Shown: one piece after another, positions 55,266 through 57,429 of the stretch
How the letters are laid out: every line of letters starts with the position of its first letter
Numbering within the stretch: the first letter of the stretch is position 1
Assembly (NCBI GenBank): GCA_964489525.1
Contig: CAZAYY010000025.1
Span: 1 to 57,429, forward strand
Length of the DNA stretch: 57,429 bases
From: CAZAYY01 sp964489525
GTDB lineage: Bacteria > Chloroflexota > Anaerolineae > Anaerolineales > JABWBV01
Reading direction: 5' to 3'
Position numbers and translations under genes: made by a program
The notes under the pieces: generated by a model
Seen by the model: the letters and a program-made list of their open reading frames with translations, nothing else
What the model was told of the DNA's origin: nothing
Database searches by the model: none

Positions 55266-57347
55266 ATGGCATATACCTATTTCTCCGGTGTTGTTTGCCT
55301 CGAATGCGGCCATACCATGCCGCCCGACCTGTTTACCCACAAATGCGAAAAATGCGGCGGGACCTGGTTTGACGCCCAATATGACTTTTCTGACTTTCCG
55401 AAAGATTGGCGCACCCGGGTTGCCAGCCGCCCCACCAGCCTGTGGCGCTACCAGGAACTGCTGCCTTTTCCCGAAACCATGCCGCGCGTCTCGCTGGGGG
55501 AGGGCTGGACGCCGCTCACCCGCGCCGAAGGCTTGCAGCGCCAGTATGACCACGCCGAAATCTGGATTAAAGACGAGCGCCGCGAGCCTACCGGTTCTTT
55601 TAAAGACCGCCAGGCCGCCGGAACCACCAGTGTTTTGAAAGCCGCCGACATCACCGAGATGGTGCTGGCCTCCACCGGCAACGCTGCCGCTGCTTACGCA
55701 GCCTACTGCGCCCGAGCGGGGATTAAACTCTGGGTGTTTCTCACCAGCAGTGTGCCCGCCGAGAAGATGCGCGAGCTGGCCCTGTATGGGGCCGAGGTGG
55801 TGAAAATCACCGGGACTTACGACCAGGCCAAGGTGATTGCCGCCGATTTTGCCGGGCGCCGCAGCCTGTTTTTCGACCGGGGGGCCAAGGCGGTTCCCGG
55901 CAAAGAGTGTTTCAAAACCATCGCTTTTGAAATTGCCGAACAGCTCGGCTGGCGCTCCCCCGATTGGTACATCCAGGCGGTTTCGGGGGGCATCGGGCCG
56001 CTGGGGGTGATCAAGGGCTTTACGGAACTGCACCAGTTGGGCCTGGTAGACCGGGTTCCCAAGGTGGGCGTCATCCAGGTAGAGGGCTGCGCCCCGATGG
56101 TGCGCTCGTGGGAGCAGGGGCTGGAAAAGCCTTTGGATGTCCAACCCGACACCTTGATTACGGTGTTGGCCACGGGCAAGCCGGGCTTTGCCTATACCAT
56201 CCTCAAACAAGCCAACGACCGCAGCGGCGGCGCAATGGTTTCGGTGAGCGATGGCGATGCCTTCCGGGCCATGCGCCGGGTGGCTCGCCTGGAAGGGATT
56301 TCCGTGGAGCCTGCCGCCAGCGTGGCTTTTGCCGGGTTGGAAAAGCTATTTAATGAAGGCCACATTCAACCCGGGGAAAGCGTGGTGGTGAACTGCTCCG
56401 GCCACACCTTCAGCGCCGAGAAACACGCCCTGGAAGACCGTTACGTTCTACACCTGGACACCACTCCCGAAGTGTTAGAAACCCATTCCTCTGAAGGACT
56501 GTTGGCGGCTTTGCAGCAGCTCGACGAGCAGGTGACGACTATCGCTATTATTGACGACAATCCCAACGACAGCCTGCTGATCCGCCGCCTGTTTCAAAAC
56601 CACAAAAACTACCGGGTGTTTGAGGCCCACAACGGCCCGGATGGGATTGACCTGGTGCGCCAGCGCCGCCCGGATCTGGTGGTGCTCGACCTGACCCTGC
56701 CCAACATGGATGGCTTCACCATCCTGGGTGAGCTGAAAAATGACCTACGCACCCGCGACATTCCGGTTATTATCATCTCTGCCAAGTCACTCACCTCCGA
56801 TGAATGGAAATACCTCAAAAGCCAGGCCGATTCGGTCTGGCAAAAAGGCAATTTCAGCCCGTTTGACCTGGTTGGACATGTGGTGAAGATTTTGGGGGAT
56901 GAAGAAAAGCCAGCCGCCCCGGCTGCGCCTGCCAAAAATCCGGAACCAATCCAGGAATTTGGCTCGGAGCAGCGCAGCCGCATCCTGGTGGTAGATGACA
57001 ACCAGTGGGACACGCGTTTGATGCGCCGTCTTTTTGAGTCGCGCCAGCGCTACGAAGTAATTGAAGCCCACACCGGCCAGGAGGCGCTCGATTCACTCAC
57101 CAAAATCCCCCCGGATTTGATTATCCTGGATCTCAACCTGCCCGATTACAACGGCCTGGATCTGGTGGATATTTTCCGCTCTCGCCAGGAAACCCAGCGC
57201 ACCCCCATTCTGGTTGTTTCGGCGATGGATATTGACCAACCCTCACGTCTGCGGATGCAGCGCAAGCAGGTAGATTCCATCTGGTCGAAAGGCAGCCTGG
57301 ACCGCAGCAGCCTGCTGGCCCATGTGGATGAGCTGCTGCTGGGTTAA
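55266..57347 (+). CDS. thrC: Threonine synthase fused to two response-regulator receiver domains
   Basis: 693 residues in one uninterrupted frame. Residues 1-410 are threonine synthase: zinc ribbon (Cys11, Cys14, Cys27, Cys30), PLP Lys113 in TGSFKDRQA, phosphate loop LASTGNAAAAYAAYCARAG, C-terminal VVNCSGHTFSAEKHAL. Receiver one (about 423-545): acidic pair Asp430/431, phospho-acceptor Asp475 (VVLDLTLP), Ser505, Lys527. Receiver two (about 570-690): Asp577/578, acceptor Asp622 (IILDLNLP), Lys675. Both receivers keep every residue needed for phosphorylation. Start ATG 55266 has AAGGG before it. It suggests threonine synthesis switched or localised by a kinase. I know of no described example. 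Confidence 0.92.
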   Translation: MAYTYFSGVVCLECGHTMPPDLFTHKCEKCGGTWFDAQYDFSDFPKDWRTRVASRPTSLWRYQELLPFPETMPRVSLGEGWTPLTRAEGLQRQYDHAEIWIKDERREPTGSFKDRQAAGTTSVLKAADITEMVLASTGNAAAAYAAYCARAGIKLWVFLTSSVPAEKMRELALYGAEVVKITGTYDQAKVIAADFAGRRSLFFDRGAKAVPGKECFKTIAFEIAEQLGWRSPDWYIQAVSGGIGPLGVIKGFTELHQLGLVDRVPKVGVIQVEGCAPMVRSWEQGLEKPLDVQPDTLITVLATGKPGFAYTILKQANDRSGGAMVSVSDGDAFRAMRRVARLEGISVEPAASVAFAGLEKLFNEGHIQPGESVVVNCSGHTFSAEKHALEDRYVLHLDTTPEVLETHSSEGLLAALQQLDEQVTTIAIIDDNPNDSLLIRRLFQNHKNYRVFEAHNGPDGIDLVRQRRPDLVVLDLTLPNMDGFTILGELKNDLRTRDIPVIIISAKSLTSDEWKYLKSQADSVWQKGNFSPFDLVGHVVKILGDEEKPAAPAAPAKNPEPIQEFGSEQRSRILVVDDNQWDTRLMRRLFESRQRYEVIEAHTGQEALDSLTKIPPDLIILDLNLPDYNGLDLVDIFRSRQETQRTPILVVSAMDIDQPSRLRMQRKQVDSIWSKGSLDRSSLLAHVDELLLG

Positions 57348-57429
57348 CTGAACTCAACCCCACCCCCCGCCCCAGGCAGCACAGTATCCGCCTCCACGAA
57401 CCTGGACAGGCTGGCATCGTACCAGCGGG
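57348..57429. other. Intergenic tail at window edge
   Basis: No gene visible; contains a C/A-rich CCCCACCCCCCGCCCCAGG stretch related to the palindromic repeats. Confidence 0.4.

Noticed and set aside
1..57429. tRNA genes, CRISPR arrays, prophage or insertion-sequence genes
   Set aside because: Read through the intergenic regions and found no cloverleaf, no regularly spaced repeats and no transposase or integrase frame.

Overview
The window looks like a piece of a Gram-positive-like or monoderm environmental bacterium, most probably a Chloroflexota of the Anaerolineae type. The arguments are indirect: exported proteins carry long Thr/Pro/Ala-rich linkers, biosynthesis is controlled by a T-box, SHOCT and DICT domains are present, and the base composition is moderately G+C-rich and uniform. 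Ten unresolved bases at 40555-40564 inside a G/C homopolymer tract suggest a draft or metagenome assembly. I see no tRNA, rRNA, CRISPR array, integrase or transposase, and gene content is mostly housekeeping with several unusual fusions.

Layout. 1-1.5 kb: a TroA-type metal ABC transporter with a DtxR/MntR-like operator. 1.5-10 kb: small enzymes (phosphoesterase, histidine phosphatase, racemase, two acetyltransferase/DinB-type genes, Nudix) and two large exported proteins with low-complexity linkers. 10-16.8 kb: a divergent PlsY-like gene faces a CarH-like B12 photoreceptor regulator, whose promoter carries paired 11-bp-spaced operator repeats. Behind it runs a five-gene operon (SRPBCC, unknown protein, DICT-domain histidine kinase, TIGR01777 epimerase, CrtI-like oxidoreductase). 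16.9-21.3 kb: a cysteine-rich ferredoxin operon and a sugar-cation symporter. 21.6-29.8 kb: a complete trp operon (E-G-D-C-F-trpS-B-A) behind a tryptophan-specific T-box leader with a TTGACA/17/TATAAC promoter. 30-35.8 kb: an epimerase, a Nudix-GNAT fusion, a thioredoxin-membrane fusion, a PH/SHOCT protein and a YugP-type protease.

35.8-40.4 kb: potABCD polyamine uptake genes preceded by a long leader that can fold into a branched RNA with mutually exclusive pairings and a terminator hairpin. 40.7-49.2 kb: a minus-strand cluster of aldo/keto reductase, folE, and an AttEFGH-like ABC system (ATPase, FtsX permease, lipocalin-like AttH) with a GNAT-like protein and an alpha/beta hydrolase. 49.5-55 kb: a triple-FKBP lipoprotein, a NimA-like flavoprotein, PEP carboxykinase and an aminotransferase. 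55.3-57.3 kb: the most unusual gene, a threonine synthase fused in frame to two complete response-regulator receiver domains.

Strongest candidates for undescribed biology: the ThrC-REC-REC fusion, the CarH-controlled operon with its unknown gene and orphan DICT kinase, and the potABCD leader RNA. Several short palindromic repeat families are scattered between genes. All functional statements come from reading the sequence and from memory of the families; no search or folding program was run.
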